Below are positions 1-7,018 of a DNA stretch of 55,327 bases, in pieces. Numbering within the stretch: the stretch's first letter is position 1; each line of letters starts with the position of its first letter. The notes beneath the pieces are model-generated. The model searched no databases and was not told where the DNA came from. It worked only from the letters and a program-made list of their open reading frames with translations. Position numbers and translations under genes: made by a program. Origin of the DNA: Bacilli bacterium (GTDB lineage: Bacteria > Bacillota_I > Bacilli_A > RFN20 > CAG-826); the NCBI GenBank assembly GCA_017447165.1, contig JAFSOD010000002.1:1-55327 (forward strand). The letters run 5' to 3'.

Positions 1-619
1 AAATAAGTTCCTCAATGATTTTGTTTTGTACTTGAATTCGCTGAGTAAGTAAGGACATAAAATCCGATATTCTCTTTTGAGAAGCGATTGGTGGAACCAT
101 TATTCGTATGTCTTTGACATCAGATGCCAAAATGTGTTTTACCGTATTGCCAGTTAGCAAAATCTTGGTCTTTGCTTTGCCAACACCATTTAGATAATCG
201 CAAACAAAGCGAGAATCAGATAGTCCTAGTGAAGACATGATGATTAGAGCGTGGCAATTGCATCCAGCGTATTTTTTGCCAACGACTGCACATTCTCCGG
301 AGTGGCCTGATTGAACCATCAATATATCCGTTTCCTTGAGCTCGTTTTTTATATGCGCCTGATGAAAATCTTTTGTAATGTAAATACAAGTTTCATCGCC
401 AATACTACCGTCATGGATGTTAGTGCTTTGCAAGTATCTAACCCCTTGTTCTTTTGTCGTATAAAACGGGGTTGCAATTCCTACGAAGCCATTTCTTATT
501 GGTGCAAACAAATCCGATAACTTCTTTTCGGACCACTGATCATCGGAAAATCTCAAAGTAGGAACATTGCGACCAGGCTTTCTTAAAGAAATAGCCTTCC
601 TCCATAGAATATGGCGACC
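1..619 (-). pseudogene. hsdS: Type I restriction specificity subunit HsdS, promoterless 3' half
   Basis: Reading leftward from an in-frame stop at 620-622, one open frame runs off the left edge. It shows the usual start of an HsdS target recognition domain (NVPTLRFSDDQWSEKKLSDL), a DNA-recognition core, and the conserved C-terminal helix (SLLTQRIQVQNKIIEELI). HsdS chooses the DNA sequence methylated or cut by the HsdM/HsdR complex. There is no ATG or ribosome site in the first half of the frame, so this looks like a silent cassette and not an expressible gene. A tyrosine recombinase starts 17 bases away on the opposite strand, the classic arrangement for hsdS shuffling by inversion. The rest of the locus lies outside the window. 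Family assignment is firm; silence is inferred. Confidence 0.85.
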
Positions 620-635
620 TTAAGGAGGAAAATTT

Positions 636-1550
636 ATGGTCATAAAAGAAATGGCTGCTCTTTGGAAAGCCGACAAGAAGCAGTACGTTAAAACATCAAC
701 CTATTCGGCTTATTCGCTGCTGATCAGCAACCACGTCGTCCCGTTCTTCGGCGAGAAGGAAGAGTTCCTCGAGGGCGATGTTCAGAAATTCGTCCTGGAT
801 TCCCTGGCGAATGGCTTGAGCGAGAAGACGGTGAAGGACATCATCGTCGTCATCAGGATGATCCAGAAATTCGCCGTCAAGAAAGGATTCATGCAACTTC
901 GCCCGTTCGATGTCGTCTTCCCGAAATCGTCGAAGAAGCAGGAACTCGCGATCATGGCCAAGGAGGATCAGAAGAAACTCTTCGAATTCGCGAAATCCAA
1001 CTTCTCGTTCCGCAACCTCGGGATCACGATATGCCTATCCACCGGTTTGCGGATAGGGGAGGTCTGCGGGCTAAGGTGGTCCGACTTCGACCTCGACGAA
1101 GGGGTCCTCAAAGTCAGGAGGACGGTCCAAAGGTTATATCACGTCGACGGTGAGAAGCGGTTCACCGAGATCGTCGTGGCGGAGCCGAAGACCCGCGAAT
1201 CCAACCGCGACATCCCCCTATCCGGAGAGCTGCTGAAGACCATCAGGCCTTTGATGAAAGTGGTGAATCCGGATTTTTACGTATTGAGCAACGAGGCGTC
1301 GCCGATAGAACCAAGGACATATAGAAACTACTATAAAAAGACGCTGAAGAAGCTCGGCATACCCGAGCTGAAGTTCCACGGGATGAGGCATAGCTTCGCC
1401 ACGCGCTGCATCGAGAGCAAAAACTCCGTCAAGACCGTGAGCGTCATCCTCGGGCATTCCAATATCACCACGACGATGAACCTCTACGTCCATCCTGACA
1501 ACAAGGAGAAGAAGCGGTGCATCGAGAGGATGCTCAAGGACATCCTATAA
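636..1550 (+). CDS. Tyrosine recombinase (phage-type integrase), probable hsdS invertase
   Basis: 304 residues with an N-terminal core-binding SAM-like domain (about 1-95) and a C-terminal catalytic domain. Catalytic residues are visible: Arg in STGLRIGEVCGLRW, the HxxR of HGMRHSFATR, the His of LGHSNITTTMNLY and the Tyr of NLYVH. A strong ribosome site (AGGAGG, 624-629) precedes ATG 636. It lies divergently beside an hsdS cassette, so its likely job is inverting hsdS segments. Base composition is odd: GC-rich codons (runs of CTC, GTC, CGC, GAG) in a region otherwise dominated by A/T-ending codons, a clear sign of recent transfer. Alternative: integrase of a lost element. Family call is secure; role is inferred. 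Confidence 0.93.
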   Translation: MVIKEMAALWKADKKQYVKTSTYSAYSLLISNHVVPFFGEKEEFLEGDVQKFVLDSLANGLSEKTVKDIIVVIRMIQKFAVKKGFMQLRPFDVVFPKSSKKQELAIMAKEDQKKLFEFAKSNFSFRNLGITICLSTGLRIGEVCGLRWSDFDLDEGVLKVRRTVQRLYHVDGEKRFTEIVVAEPKTRESNRDIPLSGELLKTIRPLMKVVNPDFYVLSNEASPIEPRTYRNYYKKTLKKLGIPELKFHGMRHSFATRCIESKNSVKTVSVILGHSNITTTMNLYVHPDNKEKKRCIERMLKDIL

Positions 1551-1597
1551 GAAAACGCGGCCGTCACCCTGCCGCGCGTTCGTCTTGTTCAAGCAAT

Positions 1598-1636
1598 GGA
1601 GGTCGGCGCCTTACTTTCCGCCTACCTCCTTTCTTA
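1598..1636 (+). terminator. Terminator of the recombinase gene
   Basis: GGAGGTCGGCG (1598-1608) pairs with CGCCTACCTCC (1619-1629) with one mismatch, followed by TTTCTT. It lies 48 bases after the recombinase stop. Confidence 0.75.
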
Positions 1637-1753
1637 AATCGTTGGATATCGATTGTGAGGTTTTGTTACAGCCCCCTTTTCATACCGAAAAATGTTGATT
1701 TTTATCAAAAAATACTGATTTGACACTCCTCGGCTTCGATTTTACTGCTGAGA

Positions 1754-2041
1754 TTAGTAATCATCATCTACTTCCGTGTAATCATATATATAGATAGTTT
1801 TGCAAAATGCTTTATCTGCTAAGAACGCAATATATTCATCAAATGATTTGGTTCTTCTTTTAACTGTCATGTTTATAACGCAAGAATCTTTTTCTTTGCT
1901 GGAATATATAGAATCAGGGGATATTTCATAGCCTTCCATCTTTATTTCATTGTAAATGCCAGAAAAAATACTATTACCGCAGAATGTAATCGTTATTTTT
2001 CTGGCATGCTTTTTATGTCTCAGATCAACAATCTTATCCAT
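1754..2041 (-). CDS. Small protein of unknown function, co-transcribed with MATE exporter
   Basis: 95 residues from ATG 2041 (MDKIVDLRHKK...EVDDDY). This start is preferred over a longer frame that would run back into the MATE gene, because AAAGG lies 10 bases upstream. I do not recognise the family. It is a soluble mixed alpha/beta-looking protein with a basic N-terminus and an acidic end and no membrane segment. It begins about 28 bases after the MATE stop on the same strand, so it is probably the second gene of that operon and could be a regulatory or accessory partner of the exporter. Confidence 0.6.
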   Translation of the reverse strand: MDKIVDLRHKKHARKITITFCGNSIFSGIYNEIKMEGYEISPDSIYSSKEKDSCVINMTVKRRTKSFDEYIAFLADKAFCKTIYIYDYTEVDDDY

Positions 2042-2069
2042 GATTATCAGCCTTTCAGAGATGGGATTT

Positions 2070-3527
2070 TCATTGCTTATTAAAAGCGGGCGCCTTTTTA
2101 CCATTGCGTCTAACGTATCCATAAAACAAAGTAGCTGCCACAAAAGAACAAACAATATCGGTAATGGGGGTGGCCCAAACTATAAGCTCTGGTCCAATAG
2201 GGTTATTTTCCATTCTTGAGATAGAAAAGAAGATAAACATCAAAGGTATGTCCAAAACCCCTTTTCTCAATAAGGCTAAAACAAGGCTTCTCCAAGGTTT
2301 ACCGACGGCTTGGAAAAACGAAATAACCGTATAAGCAACGGCAGAAAAAGGACCACCGATACACAATATTCTTAAAAATTTTGTGGCGTAAGCAATGGAA
2401 TTGTCTTCATGAATGAAAATAGTGGATAAAGGAGCGGCCCAAATAATAGAAATAATCATAGCTAACAAAGCAATGCTTATTGAAATAGCGCCACTAACAT
2501 AGACGATTTTCGACATTCTTTTACGATTTCCACTAGCCTTGTTATAACCGATGATGGGCAAAACGCCTTGTGTCATGCCTCTTACGGAAGAATGAGCAAA
2601 CATATTGATTTTTTTGGCGACTCCAATACCTGCTAGTGCGGCATCGCTTTCTGCTTTAACAACTATGACTGAACCAATTAAAGCATCAAGAATCATATAA
2701 GAAACATTTTCACATAGGGTCATCAAGCAAGCTGGAATACCAACTTTAATAACTTCGCTGGGAATATTTTCTTTGAACATTTTCTTAGAAAATTTAATAG
2801 AAATTACTAAATCTTTTTTGCTGATTATCATCAGGATAATGTAATAAATTAACGCGATAGAATTCGCTATCCCGGTTGCTAAAGCTGCGGCAACTTCTGG
2901 ATTTGATGGCATGATAACAAACATGAATAAAGGATCTAAACCGCAGTTTAATAATCCCCCTGAAACAATCCCAAAAGAAGCATGCATAGATTTTCCTTGC
3001 GCTCTTAATAAATGGGAAAATAATGTATTAATTGCTGTTGGAATACCAAATATCACTACGCAATAAAAGATATATGATCTAGCGTAACTAGAAGTTTCAG
3101 GAGATTTGTTTCCTGATAATAAACTAGATAAAGAATTACTAAAAATAAAAATGAATAAACAATAAATTAATGTTGTAATTAAACAAGCATAAAAAGCAAA
3201 GCGAGATGCATTTTTAGCCCTCCATGGATTATTTTTTCCAAGAGAACGTGATATAACACTAGAGGCACCTATCCCAAATAAATTTGATATTGCGCTTAAT
3301 ATCATATATACAGGCATACAAATAGTTACGCCAGCTACTAAAGCATTCCCTAATTCCTTATCCGCCATATTGTTCGCTGCTAATCCAATAAAGAATGTAT
3401 CGGTAATATTATAAATGACAAGAATAAGCTGCCCGATAATAGAAGGGATAGCTAAACTTAAAATCGCCTGGAGTACAGGTTTATTTTCAAACAAATCTTT
3501 CTTTTTTAAATCTAAATTATTAGTCAT
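2070..3527 (-). CDS. MATE family multidrug/sodium antiporter
   Basis: About 485 residues from the Met of MTNNLDLKKKDLF, twelve hydrophobic helices in two six-helix halves. The family start is clear (PVLQAILSLAIPSIIGQLI...ITDTFFIGL), as is the pseudo-repeat in the second half (GVLPIIGYNKASGNRKRM). MATE proteins export drugs or metabolites in exchange for Na+ or H+ across the cell membrane. An in-frame start at 3605 would add a hydrophobic 26-residue leader and leave only 29 bases to the divergent LysR gene; the internal start leaves a normal ~107-base promoter region. Divergent LysR suggests specific regulation. Confidence 0.9.
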   Translation of the reverse strand: MTNNLDLKKKDLFENKPVLQAILSLAIPSIIGQLILVIYNITDTFFIGLAANNMADKELGNALVAGVTICMPVYMILSAISNLFGIGASSVISRSLGKNNPWRAKNASRFAFYACLITTLIYCLFIFIFSNSLSSLLSGNKSPETSSYARSYIFYCVVIFGIPTAINTLFSHLLRAQGKSMHASFGIVSGGLLNCGLDPLFMFVIMPSNPEVAAALATGIANSIALIYYIILMIISKKDLVISIKFSKKMFKENIPSEVIKVGIPACLMTLCENVSYMILDALIGSVIVVKAESDAALAGIGVAKKINMFAHSSVRGMTQGVLPIIGYNKASGNRKRMSKIVYVSGAISISIALLAMIISIIWAAPLSTIFIHEDNSIAYATKFLRILCIGGPFSAVAYTVISFFQAVGKPWRSLVLALLRKGVLDIPLMFIFFSISRMENNPIGPELIVWATPITDIVCSFVAATLFYGYVRRNGKKAPAFNKQ

Positions 3528-3599
3528 AACAGTAAATTGAAAAAAAACTTTCGTATTTGAATTTAGTCCAAAAAACAAGAAAAAATAAATAAGAAAAAC

Positions 3600-3634
3600 T
3601 TTCAATAATATAAAAAAAGTTTATAATTATATTT
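3600..3634 (+). promoter_or_regulatory. Leaderless promoter of the LysR gene, shared divergent region
   Basis: TATAAT at 3622-3627 lies seven bases before ATG 3635, with TTTCAA (3600-3605) 16 bases upstream as a weak -35. Transcription would start at or next to the ATG, so this mRNA appears leaderless; there is no Shine-Dalgarno sequence. The 107-base gap to the divergent exporter is where a LysR operator would sit. Confidence 0.55.
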
Positions 3635-4519
3635 ATGGATGCAAAATTGTTAACTCTCATCGAATTAAGCAAAGTAAATTCATTTACTAAAGCCGCAAAA
3701 GCACTAAATTTGACTCAACCCGCTGTTAGTCAACACGTCAAACAATTAGAAGAAGAATTTGATGCTAAATTATTTATTCGCTCAAACAATAATCTTTTCC
3801 TAACAAAAGAAGGGGAAATCGTGCTTAAATACGCTTTGCGTATTCAATCTCTTTATAGCGATATGAATCGCAAACTAAAAGATTACAAGAATTGTGCTAA
3901 TAATTTGACAGTTGGTATTACCCATACTTCCGAGAGTAATATCGCTCCAGAAATCATGGCAAAATATTCGGAAAAAAATAGTGGATCTCATATAAGAATT
4001 ATTTCTGACTCTATAAAAAATCTTTATGAGAAATTAAGCCTTTATCAGATTGATTTGGCAATAATAGAAGGAAAGATTACTAATAAAAAATTCTCCTCTA
4101 TTTTGCTTGGCACTGATTCTTTGGTAGCGGTTGTTTCTTTAGATAATCCTCTTGCTAATAAAAAAGTAGTTACTATTAACGATTTAAAAAAAGAAAATCT
4201 TATTTTAAGAAATCTTGAAAGTGGTACCTCAACTCTTTTCGTTAATGAATTGGCGAAAATGGACGAAGATATTAACAATTTCCATTTATCTCTAGAAATG
4301 GATAATGTAGCTTCTATTAAAATGCTTGTGAGAAAGAATCTTGGAATTTCTATTTTGCCAAAGAGCGCTTGTTCTAGAGAAATAAAAGAAAACAAATTAG
4401 TAGGGCTCCCTATTGAAAATTTAGATTTGATAAGAGAAACAAACCTCGTGTTTATAGATAATAATATCGATAGAAACATTTTAGAAGACATAGTCTCTAT
4501 TTATAGAGAATCAATATAA
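3635..4519 (+). CDS. LysR-type transcriptional regulator
   Basis: 294 residues, the usual LysR length. An N-terminal winged helix-turn-helix (about 1-60; SFTKAAKALNLTQPAVSQHV) is followed by a substrate-binding, type 2 periplasmic-fold effector domain (about 90-290). It is divergent from the MATE exporter and presumably controls it and itself. The effector is unknown. No ribosome site is visible and a TATAAT box sits seven bases ahead of the start. Confidence 0.93.
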   Translation: MDAKLLTLIELSKVNSFTKAAKALNLTQPAVSQHVKQLEEEFDAKLFIRSNNNLFLTKEGEIVLKYALRIQSLYSDMNRKLKDYKNCANNLTVGITHTSESNIAPEIMAKYSEKNSGSHIRIISDSIKNLYEKLSLYQIDLAIIEGKITNKKFSSILLGTDSLVAVVSLDNPLANKKVVTINDLKKENLILRNLESGTSTLFVNELAKMDEDINNFHLSLEMDNVASIKMLVRKNLGISILPKSACSREIKENKLVGLPIENLDLIRETNLVFIDNNIDRNILEDIVSIYRESI

Positions 4520-4595
4520 TTCGTATAAACTATATTTATTGTAGGTTTTTTTAAAATAATATTCGCTACAGTTCACATAAAAATGATTTTGTCAA

Positions 4596-4655
4596 GGCAT
4601 TTAAGGCGTACAAAACATAGAAAATTTGGCATTTAAGGCGTACAGTAAGGACATT
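4596..4655 (+). repeat. Two tandem copies of GCATTTAAGGCGTACA; second copy part of a 27-bp repeat
   Basis: GGCATTTAAGGCGTACA occurs at 4596-4612 and 4628-4644. The second extends to a 27-base stretch (4629-4655) repeated exactly at 6186-6212 in the same orientation. The repeats bracket the DndD/Rad50-like gene remnant and look like multiple-repeat ends of a lost mobile element. Confidence 0.7.
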
Positions 4656-4667
4656 TTCCAAATTTGA

Positions 4668-4701
4668 CACCGATTCCTGATAAAAAAATCGGTGTTTTTT
4701 T
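4668..4701 (+). terminator. Terminator downstream of LysR
   Basis: CACCGATT (4668-4675) pairs with AATCGGTG (4687-4694), followed by a T run to 4701. It would end rightward transcription from the LysR gene; the tandem repeats lie between. Confidence 0.7.
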
Positions 4702-4710
4702 GTATATTTA

Positions 4711-4728
4711 TATATACTAAAGTATATA
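4711..4728. repeat. Perfect AT palindrome TATATACT-AA-AGTATATA
   Basis: An 8-base inverted repeat with two-base spacer. It resembles the palindrome before the serine recombinases at 51.9 kb and could be an operator, but AT-rich palindromes are easy to find by chance. Confidence 0.35.
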
Positions 4729-4836
4729 TAAAATATCGTAATTTCTTTGCCGTAAATCATTTGACATAACAAATTTCAAATTGACGAAAATGTCAGGTTT
4801 TCAAACGCAAAATAACAGTTCGCACCCGTACAGCCG

Positions 4837-4850
4837 TGTTGACAGCCGAA
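4837..4850 (+). repeat. TGTTGACAGCC repeat, first copy
   Basis: TGTTGACAGCCGAA here and TGTTGACAGCCAAA at 6147-6160 in the same orientation. TGTTGACA-type tips occur in some IS21-family elements, so these may be remnants of such ends, but no istA/istB gene is present. They also contain a -35-like TTGACA. Confidence 0.4.
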
Positions 4851-4922
4851 TTTAACAAGTTATAAATAACTTGACTATTTTTTCCTTATTATTGATTCCT
4901 TCATATAGGAGGATGACAAAAG

Positions 4923-5360
4923 ATGATTACAGATTATGGTTTTGTACTTGCTAGAGGAGACAAGGGATTCAGGCATTTTTTCAAATACACCTTATTCGAG
5001 GTGGAAAAGTGTATCAGCAATTTTGAAAGTAAAGGGATAAGCAGAACTCTCGTAAGGCCGGACAATTATGTCATCGCAAAGAGGATTAAAAGTCTATATA
5101 CCGAATACATTGATGGACTAAATGATGATAAGAAAGATGCTGTTAAGAAAATTAGAAATGGTAAGGTCAGGTATGAGGAATATGCGAGTTTCTATGGTGG
5201 CGTATATAAGATATGCTATGCGAAATGGGAAAAGATCTTCTTTAGAAGAAACATATACGGCAATATCAGCAAATTATTATTGGGAATTCTTATCCGTTCA
5301 ATAAGAGAACAGCAATATATTTCAAGGGCAGATATATGCAGCGCTACAGGCTATTCCTAA
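4923..5360 (+). CDS. Unrecognised 145-residue protein, probably 3'-truncated
   Basis: Starts at ATG 4923 after a good ribosome site (ATAGGAGGATG). It is a basic protein with many Lys, Arg, Tyr and Phe residues, no signal peptide, and helical-looking segments (RPDNYVIAKRIKSLYTEYI, NISKLLLGILIRSI). I do not recognise it. Its last ~15 codons overlap in another frame the start of the ATPase fragment that follows, so the end of this protein is probably created by a recombination junction near 5300-5320 and the native C-terminus is lost. It may have belonged to a mobile element or to a neighbouring defence gene set. Confidence 0.5.
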   Translation: MITDYGFVLARGDKGFRHFFKYTLFEVEKCISNFESKGISRTLVRPDNYVIAKRIKSLYTEYIDGLNDDKKDAVKKIRNGKVRYEEYASFYGGVYKICYAKWEKIFFRRNIYGNISKLLLGILIRSIREQQYISRADICSATGYS

Positions 5361-5700
5361 CAACGATAGTTATGGGCTATCAATAATAAATTCTTCTGGA
5401 GTTGAAGCTCCAAACAGATCTGCTGGTTACGAACATATTGTCGCTCTTTCCTTAATTGGTGCTCTTCATAAAAATGCTCCATTAAAAGGTCCAATTATTA
5501 TGGACTCACCTTTTGGTAGATTAGACCCAGAAAATAAAAGAAATATGTGCTCAGTGCTTCCAGATTTAGCTGATCAAGTTATTTTGTTGATGTATGACGA
5601 CGAAATTGACTCTGAATTAATAAGGGATATTTTAAAGAGCAATCTTATTGTTGAACACAATTTGGTTAGAGTTGAATCTATGAACACAAGAATTGATTAA
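5305..5700 (+). pseudogene. C-terminal fragment of a DndD/Rad50-like SMC ATPase
   Basis: In frame from about 5305 to the TAA before 5701 with no start codon. The sequence carries the ABC-ATPase signature region (NRSAGYEHIVALSLIGAL), Walker B and D-loop (GPIIMDSPFGRLD) and an H-loop-like tail (DQVILLMYDDEI). These are the last ~130 residues of an SMC-type ATPase of the DndD/SbcC class; DndD belongs to DNA phosphorothioate modification. Walker A, coiled coils and upstream dnd genes are absent, so it is a dead remnant cut at ~5305. The next gene starts 11 bases downstream and may be its former partner. Confidence 0.7.
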
Positions 5701-5711
5701 GGAGTAAAAAT

Positions 5712-6089
5712 ATGGCTGACTTAACGAATATTACAATACCCGCTGCATACAATGATGTAATTGCTAAAATACTTGACACTGGTTATTTCTCTGATCAAAT
5801 TACAATTTGTAAATTTGCATTTGCTTATGCAATAAAGAATCATTTTGGTGAATTCAATCCATCTGATATAGACAAGCAAAATAGTGGTGGAGATGGAGGC
5901 TTAAACTATAACGTTGGTTCTTTTGATGGGGGAGATAAATTTTTATTCAATTTTGTTTCTTCTGCTTATCCTGATTGCGATTCACCATACAAATGGCTCC
6001 GTGGAATTGTTATCTATGGGTTAATGAAATTGAAAGAAAAACTTAAAAATATAAATTCAGTTTCATACGAAGACATTATTTCTGCTTAA
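5712..6089 (+). CDS. Small protein after DndD-like remnant (DndE-like candidate)
   Basis: 125 residues from ATG 5712, preceded by AAGGAG (5699-5704). A basic N-terminal half resembling a helical ribbon-helix or DndE-like fold (TNITIPAAYNDVIAKIL...ICKFAFAYAIKNHFGE) is followed by a Gly/Asp-rich segment (GGDGGLNYNVGSFDGGDK) and a C-terminal helical tail. Position directly after a DndD-like gene and size suggest a DndE-type DNA-binding partner, but I cannot confirm it by sequence. It is intact while its partner is truncated, so it is likely an orphan remnant of the same operon. Confidence 0.5.
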   Translation: MADLTNITIPAAYNDVIAKILDTGYFSDQITICKFAFAYAIKNHFGEFNPSDIDKQNSGGDGGLNYNVGSFDGGDKFLFNFVSSAYPDCDSPYKWLRGIVIYGLMKLKEKLKNINSVSYEDIISA

Positions 6090-6146
6090 CTGGCTACATC
6101 CTTTGAAACATAAGCTTTTTTAATATAGTTGAACACGCGATTACCA

Positions 6147-6212
6147 TGTTGACAGCCAAACTATCTTATATTTAATATAAAAGACGCATTTAAGGCGTAC
6201 AGTAAGGACATT
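6147..6212 (+). repeat. Second TGTTGACAGCC and second 27-bp repeat
   Basis: TGTTGACAGCCAAA (6147-6160), then the 27-base copy of 4629-4655 at 6186-6212. In this copy the two motifs are 36 bases apart, compared with ~200 bases and reversed order on the left side. Together they frame the 4.84-6.15 kb remnant. Confidence 0.65.
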
Positions 6213-6429
6213 CTCAAGATACTGAGAAAATGTGTAGCAGATTCTGAAATAGAATGAAAAAAACGGCAGAAATGTCGTTTTTTCTATTTTTGGATATAAA
6301 AAAATATTCTTTTTCTTACTCAAAAACGAATCGAACTATTGGACCTTTTTTGCATAATGAACCACGCACCCCAACCACTAGATGTGCGGGTTCAAACTTA
6401 CAATTTGTTGGTTCACATGCAAACAAAAA

Positions 6430-6468
6430 AATAAAAAAAGAAGAGCCGCGAGAGAATTCGACTCTTCT
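6430..6468 (-). terminator. Leftward terminator
   Basis: On the minus strand AGAAGAG (6468-6462) pairs with CTCTTCT (6445-6439), followed by TTTTTTATTTTTTT. It implies a leftward transcript from the 6.5-6.7 kb region. Confidence 0.6.
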
Positions 6469-6483
6469 GAAATGGGTGAGAAC

Positions 6484-6651
6484 CTACTTATTTATATAGA
6501 TTCCGAATTGAGTGAGATAAGTCATTGATCGTTCTTTCTTTTGATAGGCTCCATTGAAGCGAGGAATAAGGGAATAAGGATTAAGTGGAACTTTACTCAT
6601 ATCTGCTGAGCCAATAACGAACAGGAGTTTATCTCGATTAATCACAATCAT
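6484..6651 (-). CDS. Possible 55-residue protein, unrecognised
   Basis: Minus-strand frame from ATG 6651 to TAG 6484 (begins MIVINRDKLLFVIGSADMSK, ends with a Tyr/Ile/Asn/Lys-rich tail). No clear ribosome site. A second short frame (MDRIDYLLNNHKRSYSKT, from 6704) ends just upstream in a different frame, so the two could be halves of one frameshifted gene. A leftward terminator 16 bases after the stop is the best support. No family recognised. Confidence 0.3.
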   Translation of the reverse strand: MIVINRDKLLFVIGSADMSKVPLNPYSLIPRFNGAYQKKERSMTYLTQFGIYINK

Positions 6652-6722
6652 GTTTTTGAATAGCTTCGTTTGTGATTATTTAAAAGATAATCTATCCTGT
6701 CCATGAGCAGCAGGAAACCTTG

Positions 6723-6842
6723 GCTACCCAATTCCTACTCTATACGTACCCGTGCACTACAATTAAAAAAGGGTATATGACGGGTAGCTTATCAAAAACC
6801 ATCTCTAATGACGCTATGACCGAGCTGAAGAGATGGTTTTTG
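6723..6842. ncRNA. Structured region: nested stems plus perfect 13-bp terminator hairpin
   Basis: GCTACCC (6723-6729) pairs with GGGTAGC (6782-6788); inside it TACCC (6747-6751) pairs with GGGTA (6771-6775). Five bases later CAAAAACCATCTC (6793-6805) pairs perfectly with GAGATGGTTTTTG (6830-6842), a terminator readable on either strand. This may be the 3' end of a small RNA or an attenuator in the 5' region of the MACPF lipoprotein gene. The 6500-6720 stretch beside it has no secure gene. Confidence 0.4.
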
Positions 6843-7018
6843 TTTATCTCAACCCGCCATCAAACCAAAAGGGAAGAGAGGGGTGGTGGATAACAAAGAA
6901 GCCTACAAGAAAGTTTTTTCATCAAAGATGAAATTGTCACTTTTACTATTCAAGTGCTAGACACATACATACACTCACACTAAACTATTAATTAGAAAGA
7001 CAATTAAGAGGTATGTGT

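Noticed and set aside
311-520. Small + strand ORF of 69 codons
   Set aside because: It lies opposite the clear HsdS coding frame and has no ribosome site; a shadow.
4837-6160. IS21-family transposon bounded by TGTTGACA tips
   Set aside because: The two copies are in direct, not inverted, orientation and no istA/istB sequence lies between or near them; kept only as repeats.
6254-6499. 81-codon + strand ORF
   Set aside because: No ribosome site, crosses a leftward terminator and hairpins, low-complexity composition; considered chance.
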